From: Chloromonas sp. AAM2
Lineage: Eukaryota > Chlorophyta > Chlorophyceae > Chlamydomonadales > Chlamydomonadaceae
Reading direction: 5' to 3'
DNA: 45,783 bases
Assembly: GCA_004335635.1 (NCBI GenBank)
Contig: QAXH01005573.1
Coordinates: 8,125 to 53,907 of the forward strand
A program made the translations under genes and the position numbers. This document shows, piece by piece, positions 11,181 through 24,400 of this stretch; positions within the stretch are counted from its first letter, which is position 1; each line of letters opens with the position of its first letter. The notes beneath the pieces are model-generated. The model searched no databases. It was not told the DNA's origin and saw nothing but the letters and a program-made list of their open reading frames with translations.

Positions 11181-14100
11181 ATGGCTCTACTGTGGTGCGA
11201 TCTGCAGGGCTGTCCAACCCCATGCTGGCCCCTGACCACACGTGCATCAGCAACCCAACCCAGCAGGGCTTTGAAAGTGTCAGCCAGCAGACACAACCAG
11301 GGCGATCAGGGGGCCACACCAGAAGGGCAGGCACCACAGGCTGGCATGCAGCAACCCAAGCTAGCCGCAACACCTCAGCGGCCACCCTCACACCCGCAGC
11401 CAGCGCCTGTCAATGCAGCACCAATTGCAGCGCCAGTGGTAGCCCCTGGAACCGTGTTTCGACTTGGGGAGTTGCCTGTTAGAAGGAACAGAGCGCTGAG
11501 GCAGCCAATTGTGCCGTGCAGTTTGCCCATGACTGCTGACCAAAAGCAGGTAGGCCAGTCAGCAACGGCAAGAGCAGACTTTTCTGCCCCAATGCAGGCA
11601 CAACCGTCAGCACAGCATCGCCCTGCGACCCAGCCAGTGCCAGTGTCTAGGACCCCTCTGTTGGCGATGGGCAAGCCAGCTGCCCACCCTGGCCCACAAA
11701 CAGCCCGTTCGGCTGCAACCCGATCGCCACCAGCCAGACCGTTCAGCACCACTGCAACAAGCCGGCCACCAGCCACTCCAGCAAATAAGGGGCCGAGAAA
11801 TGGCATTGGGTGGTCTACACGCAAGGCATCCAAGTCATCCAAGGAAGTGTGGCATGAGGAGTTTCTGGCTCAGCCACCTCCCATGCCCTGGCGGCCTTAC
11901 CAGGAGCTTGGCCTCGACCTGCCTCCTGAATTGATGGCCCTGCCTGGCATGGAGGGGCCGCCAGCATCTGACAAGGAGCTGCTGAATGCTGTGGGACGCA
12001 TACCACCAGAGGCGCAACCGCGTGTGGCTCGGGCTGTGCAGGTCAGTCAGCAAGCCTTTGCTGGTAAGGCCCCTGGGATACTTGAGCTGTGGCTAATGAC
12101 GCGTGGATGCAGCAACTGCAGTGGAAACAGAGTCCATGGATTTTGATGGTGGGTTGCCTGATTGTACCAGCTACCACATCTGTTTATGATGCGTCCAGCC
12201 CACTCATATCACGTAAGCGAGGTGCCGCTATGCCATCTGGCTGAATTGGTTTTGAATTCATTTGAAGGGCCTGTTGCTGGCTGCTGCTGTTCGCTTGCAG
12301 GTGCTTCTCGCATGCTCTACTGCGAATGGTCCAGAACGCGTGTTCCTTTTTGATACAGAGACTACCTGTACTTCGAACTCCAAGCGTCCTGTAGACATAT
12401 GCGTGATACATCATAAACCTGAAAGCGCAACAGGTTAGTGAGCAGCATCAGTGCTTCAAGCCCTACAATCACTTACCAAGCGTAAGGTACGGACGAGGTT
12501 TTTCCAGCTGTACTCCTAGAAGCGTCCAGCCTTGACCTCGGACAAATGACCTCGGACAATGGACAAAGCATTGGTCCCAGGCAGCACACCTGGTCAAGTC
12601 TGGAAATATGCTTGAGTACCCAAAGCTTAATCAGAACATTGCCTGACCACACATATGCGAGGTTTAGCAGCACGTGGCTGATGCGCTGACTTGAACTATT
12701 GCTGGATTGAGATGAGACACTCCACCAAGGCTAGCACACCTGGTCACCCTCTGTGCTCGCCTTCAGATGACGTGTTCAGCACGCTGGTGCACCCGGGCGA
12801 CACCAAGCTCACTCAAGGGAGCCAGGAGGTACGTACTGATAGAGACACCTCGCATCTCTTCATAGTCACCCTGATTGAATTTTACACAGTATTGAAAGGT
12901 TGGGACGCCCTGTTCTCTCGTGACTGGGCGGACTTGCTGACATCACAGCCTGTTTATGCCATGTCAACGTCCTAAACAGGCTGGACTCGTTGAGGGGCTT
13001 GTGATGTTCAAATGAATAAACAGGCCGTGATGTGGCAAAATGCTCCATGCAAAGCGTGCAGCTCATGTCACCCGGGCCAGTTCATGGGTGAGCCCTCGCA
13101 TGTTATGGCAAGCAGGCCATGAACCCTTCCAAAGCATTGACTTGGCCGTTTGCTCCATCGTGCTAGCCAGAAGGAAAGGGAGAGGAAGAACATGGAGGCC
13201 ACAGACAGCATGTTTTCGTGCGGTACGCAGCATATTTGAAATCTGACCTCGGACAGCTACTAGATCGTCTGTGTTACGATCAATTATACTTTGAGCATCA
13301 AGTAGGCCAACCCAGGCTGTGAGGGCTGGTGTGAGGCACAGCTGCGACTTCAAAAGCCACCTGCCAGTGCAAGCATGCAGAGACCAGCAGTTGCTGACGA
13401 TTCGCAGCTGGTGCTGCGCTAGATCACTCATCACCATCATTACATGGTAGTGACCATGGGAAACCAAAAAATGATTGGGAGAAGGCGGAGGTGACGAGCG
13501 CCTCTCCAGCACAGGAGCTGTAGCACACCAGACGAGCGCCTCACCAGACTCGCTAGCACACTGGGCAGGCTTTGACACTCGGTCAGCTGTACCGCCGGCT
13601 TATGGAACTCCTCACAGACACCACGGAATTGTTTTGCATATTCAAAGAACAGAGACCGAAACATAGCCTCATCTGTGTGTGTCGCTGACATTGGAAGCGC
13701 TGTCCCACGCTGCAAGATGGAACAATGAAATCTCAATTGCACACAGCAAACAACAAGAGGTCTCAATGCCTCTGTAGCAAGCTCTTGGACAAATCCATCA
13801 ACGTGTTAAGAAAGCCAGCCAGCCCAAGCCAAGCACTGGGGGTAGAGGAATTTCCACCGGATGACATCCCAAATGAATTCAGCATCAGCTGAACGTTTTT
13901 GAAGTGTGAGACTGTCTTGACCAGAGTACTATCACTAGAAGGGAGGGTTTCCAGCCCGTCCAACTTACAAGTGAAGGGGGTTGCGACACACCTGGATAGT
14001 AGTGGTGGTGGTCACCCCTCGAGGTGCTATCCTGACCGCATAACTCGTTAGACTCAAAACGGGGCCTGAAAATATTCATATGGTTCAATGTTCATTGTCT

Positions 14101-16337
14101 CTCAAGTGTAATGTCTCAACATATCCGTCTGGTTCCATCCACAAAACGGACACATATCGTCAAAACGGATCCATAACGGAGGATACATCTATCAAAACGA
14201 AGAATACATCAATCCACCACACAAGGTTCCATTCACAAAACGTAGGATACATCAATCAAAATGAAGGAAGGATACTTCCATCGGCTCTACTACAGTCAAC
14301 TATCAGTGTCTGATTGTATCCTTCGTCTCAACCCTGCACGTAATTCGACGGTTGGGTTGGGTGGGTACGGCATGCGGTTGGGCGAGCAGCTTGAACAAAC
14401 TTGAACAAACTGAACGTCCCCATTCATAACCATGACGTAGGCAGCTCAACTGCAGCTTCTCTCACGTGGCCACTGATTGAACACACGTGTGGCTTATAGG
14501 TCCACGCACAGACTGTAAAACTCCACAACTTGTTTGTTTGCTTGTTTGTTTCTGCAGGTACATCATATCAGTATGCACATGCTGAAGGGCGCACCGAGCA
14601 CTGCAACCGCAAGCCTCGCTTTGATGCTGTGGATCTGGCAGCGTTGCGAGCACGTGCATGGCGGTGAGCTGCTGTCAAAGAAATTGCACACGTGACCACC
14701 AAGTGCCAGTCCAAATCCATACTAAATCAAACTCACAAGAAGAGAGAGCTACAGTAAGCACGTCCTACGCAAGTGAAGGGGACTTCCAATCGGAATTGTA
14801 GCAAGAGCAGCAAGTTTGTTTGTCAAATGATAGGTTGGACTTACACAAGCTTGGACTGAACAGTTGTGGGAGCAGCGTCAAGGTGTTCCTCTTGCGATTA
14901 TGTGTTCATTGTGGGCAGGTGCACGAGTGGTCCTTGTGGCGCATGAGGTGGCATTTGATCTCGGAGTTTTGGCGAACACGCTGGTTGATGCGGGCATGGC
15001 GATCCCTCAAGGGTGGCACGAATGCTGCACCAAGGCGCTTGCGGAGCAGCTAAAGAAGAGATCACTTGCGTTCTACCCCACAGGCGGGTCCGAAAAACAG
15101 CCAGTCGGTTTGAAGGATTGCGCTCATTGGCTGTTCGTGCCTTATAACACCAAGGATCTTCACCGTGCTGAGGCGGACGTCCGGCTCATGCAGCGAGTTT
15201 TGGAAAGTCTAATGAAGAGGCTCTGGCACGGTAATACCCTGGATCAGGTGAGGCTCATAGCAGTAAACGAATAACAATGCCGTAAACGCCATTGAAGAAC
15301 TCCAAAAACGTGCCCATGGTTAGGAGCCCGCATGTACCGGCACATGACAGCCCGCGAGACTGCTTAGTGCGAGGCAGCATGCCATCATTTGCACTCGTGT
15401 GTCGTGTGTGCTGCAGGCCATCAGCAGGAACTTCGACCTCAACGTCGACATGGATCTTGATGAGAGCACGTTGCCAGTCAGGCACCAGTCTATAGACCGC
15501 GCACGAAACAAGCGTTTGATGTGTTGCTGGAGGGATACCGAGGTTCCAAATGTGTATGAAGCCCGCGATAACTTGGACGTCGCGCTCAGTTTTGTGACCA
15601 AACTCGTGAGCGGACGCGATGCAACGCCCACGGTATTTCCGGATCTTGTTATGTACAAGCGCAGCGACGTCACTGTTGTCATGCCGCGACCAGTGCAAAG
15701 TTTCACACCAGCAGCCCAAGCAAGGGCGCCACAGGCGAAACTTGCACCACAGAACTTTTCGACAGCTAGCACAACCGCAGCTAGCACAACCATAGCTAGC
15801 ACAACTGCAGCCAGCACAACCATAGCTAGCACAACCGCAGCTAGCACAACTGCAGCCAGCACAACCATAGCTAGCACAACCGCAGCTAGCACAACCGCAG
15901 CCAGCACAACCGCAGCCAGCACAACTGCAGCCAGCACAACCACAGCCAGCACAATGGCAGCCAGCACAACTGCAGCGAGCACAATCGCAGCCAGCACAAC
16001 CACAGCCAGCACAATCGCAGCCAGCACAACTGCAGCGAGCACAACTGCAGCACAGGCGCCAGGCAGCACCAGCATCAGCAATTTCAGCCCAAGCCGCCCA
16101 GTAGCCAGCCAACCAAGTAGCAGCAGCAGCAGCAGCAGCAAGCACGAACCTGGTAACAGCACCTCCGCCCCTCTTGTGCCCAATGCTGACCTTGCAGCAA
16201 TAGCGGCCAGAGCACGTACACTGATTACAGGCAAGCCACAGCCTCCTGCCCTGGGGTCTCCTGCCGCCACCCTGGTATCAAGTCCCTCAACGCCAAGCGA
16301 TGACATCTCAAACGGTGCGGCAGGCCAGAAACTGTAG
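11181..16337 (+). CDS. DEDDh (RNase T/DnaQ-like) 3'-5' exonuclease with low-complexity tails
   Basis: Exons 11181-12041, 12301-12433, 12767-12828, 14864-15247 and 15417-16337 join in phase to give about 786 residues; a 33-nt exon at 13055-13087 may add eleven more. The first 287 residues are Pro/Gln/Ala-rich. The exonuclease domain follows: VFLFDTETT (Asp 305, Glu 307), a VHPGD strand, VVLVAHEVAFD (Asp 384) and HRAEADV (His 452, Asp 457), the complete DEDDh set for two-metal 3'-5' hydrolysis. After about 90 further ordinary residues come nineteen ASTTA-type repeats, a poly-Ser run and an Ala/Pro-rich tail ending in TAG. The substrate (DNA or RNA) cannot be told. RecG starts 255 bp downstream on the same strand. 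The start codon is uncertain, because an overlapping frame in the first exon is also open to 11482. The intron at 12829-14863 is about 2 kb. Confidence 0.75.
12530..12560. repeat. short direct repeat, gacctcggaca
   Basis: The word gacctcggaca occurs twice within 12533-12557 and once more at about 13244-13254, all inside introns of the exonuclease gene. It may be a small dispersed repeat. No function is suggested. Confidence 0.4.
14105..14280. repeat. degenerate short tandem repeat in exonuclease intron
   Basis: Diverged copies of a roughly 20-25-bp unit built on words like gatacatcaatcaaaacg and ttccatccacaaaacg follow one another. The A-rich composition is unlike the flanks. It lies in the large intron before the exon at 14864. 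Confidence 0.55.
15765..16049 (+). repeat. 15-bp coding minisatellite, 19 units
   Basis: Nineteen in-frame 15-bp units (consensus gctagcacaaccgca) encode ASTTA with variants ASTTI, ASTTT, ASTMA and ASTIA. It lies in the C-terminal part of the exonuclease gene. The reverse strand is also open across it because of the unit length, which produces long spurious ORFs. A short AGC trinucleotide run (about 16118-16141) encoding poly-Ser follows. Confidence 0.95.
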
Positions 16338-16366
16338 GAAGCAATCTCAGTACTTGAGGTGGTTCC

Positions 16367-16371
16367 TGTAA
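16367..16371 (+). terminator. TGTAA polyadenylation signal of the exonuclease gene
   Basis: TGTAA, the usual green-algal polyadenylation signal, lies 30 nt after the TAG at 16335-16337; a second copy is at 16455-16459. It supports ending the exonuclease gene here rather than reading on into RecG. Confidence 0.5.
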
Positions 16372-16591
16372 CTAAGAAGACCTGGGTTTGCAACGCGCCT
16401 GGGTAAGCATGGCTTTGCCTGTATGAGCCAAGGCACAGCTAAGAAAAGTAATGTTGTAACTTAACGTGCCTATCATCCGGTGATGTGCTGGTCTTGTCCC
16501 AGTCTGTTCTGCACAATTGATTTTGAGCAATAGTTCAGCCTTGGCTCCCACATGCAGCGTTGAGTGACTTATTGCATCTGCAGGTGCGCCA

Positions 16592-19500
16592 ATGCCAGAC
16601 AGCCATTCTCAGCAGGCGTCCAATCCAAAGGCAGCCAAGCCAGCGTCCAGTGCACATCGCATCCTAAGCCTCCTGCCAACTCTGCAAGGTAGCTCTGATA
16701 AACAGAGCCTTCCAACGCACACTTTGGAAAGCAGCAGCAGCAGCAGCAAGGAACGGAGTGACTTGCCTGGCCGTGCATCACCTGGGCATGATTCCGAGCC
16801 TAGAGCATCAACCCCTGCGCTTAAGGGGACAAGCGCAGCTGCTCGAAAACGCACGGGTCGCTCCTCTTCTCTGCAGGTGAGTAGACAGTGCCTCGCCATT
16901 CCTGAAGGAGATCACACTTGACCTGCTGGGCACGTTCCTTATGCGCGTTGGCACACATTTTGTAACGAGCAGGCAAAGCAGAATATCAGTGCCTTAATAC
17001 AAGGAGACCCTGCCTAGACGTGTTCTTCTGCAAGTCAAACATCGTCTGTGCTGCTTTGCATCAGCTGACACGGTCTTGCTTGGGTTCTGTGAAGCCGTCT
17101 CGTACTCAGCACAGGAGGGATACACAGTACAGTGTTGCACAATCCCTCCGCTGGGTGATCAGATGGGTGATCATGACACCAAGGCCTAACGCTTGTCAGC
17201 GCTTCCTGCTCAAGTTGGCATCACGCATAAACGACTGGTCCATCTGCTTGTGAGGCCTGCTGACTCTGCACATGTCTGCATGTGGCCCCAAACGTGCACC
17301 GCTGTTACGATCATAGCACACTGTTTTCGCATGTATGTCGCCTGCCACAGTCTGAAATGGAGACATGGAGCAAGATCAGCGAGCCTCTGGACGTCAAGCC
17401 AATTGGCAAGTCCTTCACGGATGTCCAGGTAAGCAACGTACTGGAACTATTTGAAACAAGTACACTGCTATTTGGCTCCAGTACAAGTATTTGTAAGCTG
17501 GTTTACCTCATTGACAACCTTTTAACTCTGGCCGTCTCAAGAGGCATAACGCTGTGAGCAAAGCCGCGTTTGTCTTTCACTGACCGGACTCTTCACTGTA
17601 TTTGGACGGTTGGAGTGCTTGACTAGTGCACCTGACGATCTCCTCTGCAGCGTACTCCGGAAATGGTTGGCAAATCACTTGCTTACGGTGTGCAGGTCAG
17701 CAATCTGCGCAGTGCAGGCATCCACAGCCTGCTGGACCTCCTCATGTGGTATCCGAAGAGGTACAGAGTGTGTCACCACGAGATACAGCCTGATCTGGAG
17801 GAGCAGGAAGTGGCGTTGATGGTGAAGGTCAGGTGAGAGCAGCCGCTGGTTTAGCTGGGTGGTGAATCCGGTCAGCCAAGTTGGGGGCAGAGTCTGCCAA
17901 TGGTGCTAAGGACGCACAGCACAACATATGAGATGAGAGCCAGGTGTTATGGCTGGTTTGCCAACAAAAGAATGGCTCTCCACTACGTCCTGCTGAAGAG
18001 GGTTTGCCAGCTATGCTAGCTGCTGCAGTAACAATTCTCCATGCACCCAGTTGCTGCAATCTGTTTGTTTGTATGTTTCACTTGCTACAACAGTTGTCTT
18101 ACTTGTCACAATCGACACGCTTTGTCACCTATGTGTAGGGAAGCTGAGAAGCCGTTCAGCAAAGGTGCAATATCAATACTGAAGCTGCTTCTGGAGGTGG
18201 AAGGCAACGGTGGAAGTGGGCCATGCATCGAGATGGTGGAGTTTGCGGCTGGGCAATACGGAACGGCGGCACTTTGGAGCCGGCGGGCAGAACTGGTCAA
18301 GCTAATACCTGGGCAGCAGCTACAGCTGCTGGTGGGCAAACTGCAGGTACGAGTGTGCAGCACATGCTGAAATTGCAACTGCCAGGAAAGGCACTCACCA
18401 ACCAGGTCTTACTGATGTTGTTGTTCTGAGCAGAAGACGGTAAAGCGCTGGGAAGTGGTGGGTTGCAACCCCGCGCTCTATATTAGGACCAATCATGAAC
18501 GAAACCCAGAAAGCAAGTGGAGGCTGGTTAGCGTGGTCAAGGAACGCCAGGCAGAATGCACAATCACCATCATGAGGGCAACGCCTCTTTCCCATGGCCC
18601 CATTCCCATGACTTTGTCGCATGGGCACGGCAGCCCATGAAAATCATCGTTTGTTTGGCCAAAGACTAAAGCCTAGCGCCAGACAGGAGATGCCGCCTGC
18701 ATGCACAAGGCGGTTCCAAAAGTCCAGGCTCCCTGGCCCATTGCAGGGCATGCCGCACTGAATCGATCACTAAGAGCCAGCTGCCCTATTGCCATGCCGC
18801 ACCCCAGGTCTGGGACTAGACAAGTACCAATGTAGATGTAGATATTGGGGGCGCCCGTGGTTTGAATGGGTTTCTGAATTCTTGAGCGTCACACATAGGT
18901 TATCACCCCCTCGGATGCCCCAGGTTCTTATTGAGATATGAAGCTGTGTTCGCACAAGCCGCAGGTGCTTAGAAAAAACATAACCGCAAAGAGCACCTGT
19001 ACTACGTAATGTAGTTAAGTTTTGCGCAAATCTAAAACTAGCAGGGCGCTCGTTGATGCTCGGGAGCAGGCCTGAAAAGCCTAAGCGCTCCAGCTGACCA
19101 GGTGCCCAAACTTGCGCTGTGTTTGTGCTTTCAGTTTGGCCACTTTACTGGTGAACTCTGGAGAGAAACCTCCAGAGAAAAATTCTTGGAAATGAAACCT
19201 CCGCCATTCGGTCAAATTCACCAACCTCCTGAGTAAAACCAATAACTTTCAAGGGCGTGTCATGGGAAGCGTCTTAAAGTCATGCTGTTTTGAGTGCACG
19301 TCTTGGCTGTCGCTGCTTGGTGCCTCAACCCCAAGGGCGTGCGGTGGGGCCACCTGGGGCTCCCGATACCTTGTACACATACCTCAACTGGGCCGTCCAG
19401 GCAGCCAATCCTGGTTATGAGTCGCCTAGCGGTGCTTTGCCACTCCAAGTAGAGTTCGACTACCTTGAGGTGGCTTTACAGTGCCTTAGCCAACAGAAGA

Positions 19501-21452
19501 CAGCAACCACCAAGTCAGCCTATGCTGCAGACGTGGCCAAGTTTGAGCAGACGTGCAACAACAAGAGCAAGCAGCTAGTGAGCAGTATCAGCCATCCTGG
19601 CTCCTGACAGGTCCAACTGGGCCTCATAAACACCAGCTGCTGCTTGGGAAAATGGCCAGAGCCCTGTCACTTTCTGCCTCCAGGTCCCTGAGGACCTGCT
19701 GGTGAGCCGCATCACAGTGGGAGAGCCTGCACTCAACTTGGTCTCGGATGGCAGCTAGCTCGTCTGAGTGACGCTGCTGATGCCCAGCCAGTTCGCTCTC
19801 GTACCACCACCTGATGTCATCTGCCTGCTCTGAGACACTGCGCAGTTCACGTGGTGCTTGTTATTGACAATATTGCTTTGACGGCGGCGAACCAATAATA
19901 ACAAGCGCCACGTGAGCTGCGCAGTGTCGCAGCTAACAGGTTCATGGGCACCTGCACCTGCAGCTACACCTGCAGCGTTCAGAACAGCAGTGGTGCTTTG
20001 TGCTGCCTATCACAAGCGGGCGTCACAGAAGTCTCCAGAAGAGACCAACCTTGGCCCTCCACCTGGCACCCTTGTTGCCCTCTGTCCACTGCTCTCGACT
20101 GCTCTGTATCACTTACGTGATCGTGCTGCTGTTGTGAGAGTGCAAAGTATCGGAATCATCCCGGTCACAGCGCCAAACCCTGGTTGTGGGCGCAGCAGCC
20201 CCAATGCCTTGGCAGCCTTCGCGAGCATAAGAGCGGATGGAGCGTTGAATGCATCATCTAGCACAGCAGCAGTCGCTGAGTTATCATGCATGTTTGCCCT
20301 TGCAGGTGGCTTTTGAAATTGCAGCTGCGCCCCGCCCTAGCCATCACAGCCTAAGATGGCACACCTGATGCTCGAAATGAAATTGCATGCAACATAGATG
20401 GACCCCATAACCTCCACTCCCAAGTAGCTGTCCGACGGCAAATCCAAACATGCTGCGTACCACACGAACAGCCGCATGCTGTCTGTGGCCTACAGATCCT
20501 TCGCCCCCATTCCTTTGGCTGGCACCACACAGCAAACGGACAAGTCACTATCTTATACAGGTCCATGGGCCTGCTTGCCGTGACATGCAAGGGACCACCG
20601 GTGAAGTGGTGAAAGACTTGAGCTGCTCGCTTTCCATGGTGCACTTTGGCCAAGTCACGGCCTGTTTAAGCCATTCACAAAACTGCCATGCACCAACACC
20701 TGGCTACAAGTGCGAACTGCCAAAATGACAAAAGTGCCAACAAAACTGCCTAAGCAGGCAGGCTGCGACTCAGCGACTCGGTTGAGTCCGCAACGGCAGA
20801 AACGGACTGTCATGTCAAAAACCCGAGTGAAGCCCAGACTAAATCTGTCTCACGAAGGATCAAGCAGGGGTCCAAAAACCTTCAGATTTGTTCAAAATCT
20901 AGTGAACATGGAGATGTGTGGAGATATGAAGTGATATGAGTTGCTACTGTCATGGCTGCAACAGGCAAACAGTGGCCGAGTGCCCTGGACTTGCAAGGGC
21001 GGCAAGCTTGTGGGCATGGACAAGGGCAAGGCAGAAGAGTGGATACGGCAGCTGGTGGGGCAGGAACTTCCCCTGGACCCGGCCATGGATACACAGGAGG
21101 TAGTACATGGGTGCAACACGCCTTGCCTGAGATGCCAGTACAACAACGTGTGGTGTTTCCCTGTCTGAATCCCAGTGTGGTTAGTTGTGCACCAGGTGCA
21201 GCAGCAACGCGACGCTCTGCACACATCTTCATACATTTTGACTGTTCTGTGGTGTGCTTTCGTAGTCCCTGCTCAATTGGCGCCACCTAAATTCTATGGC
21301 AGCAGGCTCATGAGCCTCAAGTACAGCGTTAGTCAGGTTCTTGTGATTTCTGAGCGCAGGTGCAGTCCTGTTGCCTGGGTAGTTTGCCGATGCCCACTCT
21401 GGCTGTTCAGTCACACTGGTGACTATCTATATACATCTATCTATATGATTTT

Positions 21453-21484
<32 letters not shown>

Positions 21485-24400
21485 ATGATTTTCGAGTAAT
21501 TTGCACTGCATAATTCTTGATGGGGCGCACTGCCCAGTCGTTACTGTATTGTGTCAGCGATAGAGAAACGTGTGTTCGCTTCTGCAGGAGTTGAAAGGTG
21601 GTGTGGGCCTGTTGCCTGTGTACAAGGCCAAGGCGCCCGTAGAAGCCAAAGACTTCTTGTCACCTGACAGGAAGATAGTCGGTCTCATGCAGCGCGCTCT
21701 CCGGGCTCTGCACAGCCTACCAGGTGACAAAGCCGTGCCTTGGGCATGGGAACACAAGGATGAACGCTGACGCCAACGCACTGCTAGGATGAGTCATGCA
21801 ATTATACAGGCTTATGATATAGAACTACAAGGACTCTTTTCAAATGCTACTTGGTATCTGCTGCTGGCCCGGATTGTGCATCAGGCAATTGCAGTTGTAC
21901 AAAAACGTCGAGTTTGTAGCGCCACGGCCACACTTGATACGTGAACGTCGAGTTTTGACTGAAGTGCTGTAGTGCTTTGCTGTCATGCCACAGCCACGCG
22001 GCTTACTGCCAGTTCCTGCCTTGCGGCTGCAGGAGTCGAACAGTCTCTGGCCGGGCTGCCCAGCCAGATTCTGCCGGAGGTGTTGCCCTGGCATGCTGCC
22101 ATCAAAGGGGTGCATGCACCGAGGAGCGAACAGCACCTGGACATGGCCAGGATGAGCCTGGCATACCATGTGGGTGCACTGTGTGAAATGTTGTGTAAAG
22201 CGACCTGTGTTGGATGTTGGCGGGGCTCACGACTCTGCATGGCGTTACCCTTACTGCCGTTCAGGAGCTGGTATTCCTGCAGCTGAGGCTCATGCAGCGC
22301 CGCCATGCCTTCCTCACAGCCAACTCAGGGTGGGTGTCCATCATATGCCTGTGTTCCCTGATTATCTGGGCTCAAGCAGCCCTGCATCTTGCACTTACAC
22401 CAGCTGTCAGCTTGCCATATTTCAGCGATTCCACCAACACTTGCTTTTCACCCTGTGAACACGTGCAATGGCATGTGTGTGTGCGGGGCCATACTGCTGC
22501 CATTGCACCAACGGCAGGCCTGCAAGAACTCAAGCAGCTGACCTTGCCATGTGTGCTTTTTGGATAGGACTTGATGCGGCAAGGCTAAAGCATTGCTTAG
22601 TTCTGCCTGGTGCCTGCCAATGGACAGAGCTTGGCAGCACTGTCAAAGACCCTGTCCCTTAGCCGACTGGTGCCTGCGCGCCTGCGCCCGTGCCCGCCCG
22701 CAGCAAGCAGGTGTGCCTGCCGGTGCGCGACACGTCCATGTGCGATGCCGCACAGCAGGTGCTGCCCTTCAGCCTGACCCCTGACCAGTCCCGGGTGCTG
22801 GGGGAGGTGTTGGAGGACATGGACAAGCCACTGTCCATGTTCAGGTGGGGCGCAGGGCGGACAGAGGTGGGAGTAAGAACCCAGGTCTAGTAAAGTGTCA
22901 GCAGGTCAGAATGAAGTGACGTGGGGAGATGGGCTGGAAACCTAGCAGAAGAAAGGTGAAAGAGACGGCAGCAAAAGAGGTGACAGGCCGGCTGAGCGTA
23001 GCTTGGCCAAGCTATGTTGGCCAGTCACCGCCTTGTCAACAGTCAACATCAGCATCACCAGTAGGCATGGGTACTCCGTACATACCCTGCATACCCTGGC
23101 TTCTTGGTGCACTCAGGCTGCTTCAGGGCGATGTGGGCTCCGGCAAGACCGTGGTGGCCCTGTTGGCCATGATGGCAGCAGCGGGGTCAGGTGGGCAATA
23201 AACAAACACTGTCACCGTCTCGTAGCTTTCAGTGTGTCGTCATTGCCAGTCAACTGCTTGGTCCACGCAAACGACATACCATTGACAGCCAACTGTTCTG
23301 CCGTATGTGCAGGCCAGACCAATGGCAAGGCTGTGTGTGTCTGGTGCGTCTGAGCATGCGTTTGTCACTGCTACTGGCGCCACAGCCCCTGCCAGTGTAC
23401 CAGGATTGGAAGTCTGAGGTTGAGTTGGTGTACCACTCTTGCTGCCTTGTCAGGTGGTCAGGCGCTCTTGCTCGCGCCCACTGAGATTCTAGCGCAGCAG
23501 CACCACGCCACGCTCACTGGGCTGGTGCAGCGGCTGACTCCGGCCCAGCGCACGCAGTTGCTGGGGAAGGAGGGCACACCGCCCGCCCTGCTGTCAGGAT
23601 CATCCAAGGTGGGAGGGCAACGCAACTGACTGTATAACACAATTCAGACACTCGGCAGCAAAACCACGTTTTGATTGTGCTACTGTACGTAGATCGGCCT
23701 TTTTCGATACTGAGAAGTAGCAGAAGTGCGGCCCTTGTTGGCTGGAATGGTGGTTGTGGGTATGCACACTGCGCGGGGGTTCGCAATGACACCCCAGTTT
23801 GGCTTAGTGACGGTGTTGGCCCAGCGCAAAGACACATGCCAATGCTTGTCACTGTGGACGTGCAGGCATCTGAGCGGGCTGCTCTCAACAGGCACCTGCA
23901 GTCGGGCTCAGCCCGTCTGGTAGTGAGCACACACGCCGCCTTCTGGACTGCGGGCTGGGCCAACCTGGGGCTGGTGGTCATTGACGAACAGCACAAGTAG
24001 GATACGCCTTGTACGCCATACCAGGCCCTCTACATGTCGTTCTTGCATGACGCAAGCAAGTGTTTGAATCGTTTGAATTGTTGAGTTGTTGTCACGCAAA
24101 CCATGTGCTGCAGAGCGTGTTGGACGGCTGGATTTTACCAAACAGCACAGGAAAAGCAACGCTGGCTTTGTGTTCCGTACTGCAGAGCGCAAGTGGGCAA
24201 CGCTTGTTGTGTAGTCAAACTAAGTGTGCAGTTTGACGGGTTTTGTAGTTTGATAAATGCATCCTCATTTTGCATGCTATGTGCAGGCAGTTGTGCACTG
24301 CACTTGGCCACAGTTCCATGTCTCTGCCTCTGCCGTTTGCAATGTCTGCACGGCTTGTAATTGAATTTTGCGTGCTGCTGCTCAACAGGTTTGGTCTGGC

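Larger units (their letters stand above)
18347..20964. other. large RecG intron 4 with embedded foreign-looking DNA
   Basis: At 2,618 bp this is far longer than the other RecG introns, which run from about 100 to 725 bp. It contains three open frames of ordinary protein composition on both strands (19290-19607, 19624-19855 and 19912-20316) and a hairpin (19832-19930). None contributes to RecG in phase. It is best explained as an insertion of mobile or gene-derived DNA. Confidence 0.6.

Noticed and set aside
15255..16393. Two long minus-strand open frames across the repeat
   Set aside because: They are shadows of the 15-bp coding minisatellite, which leaves the reverse frames open. The plus frame has matching splice phases and the exonuclease domain upstream.
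16338..16592. Exonuclease and RecG as one fused gene
   Set aside because: The exonuclease frame ends in TAG with TGTAA 30 nt later, and RecG has its own ATG at 16592 in phase with the following exons. A gcaggtgc acceptor before 16592 could be chance or a 5' UTR intron.
18434..18640. Open frame starting [15 protein letters not shown] as an extra RecG exon
   Set aside because: It lies where the OB domain continues, but no donor gives a consistent phase and the frame runs into low-quality sequence. The neighbouring exons already join in phase without it.
21423..21486. TATC run as a CRISPR-like or regulatory array
   Set aside because: It is a plain tetranucleotide microsatellite with no spacers, inside an intron.
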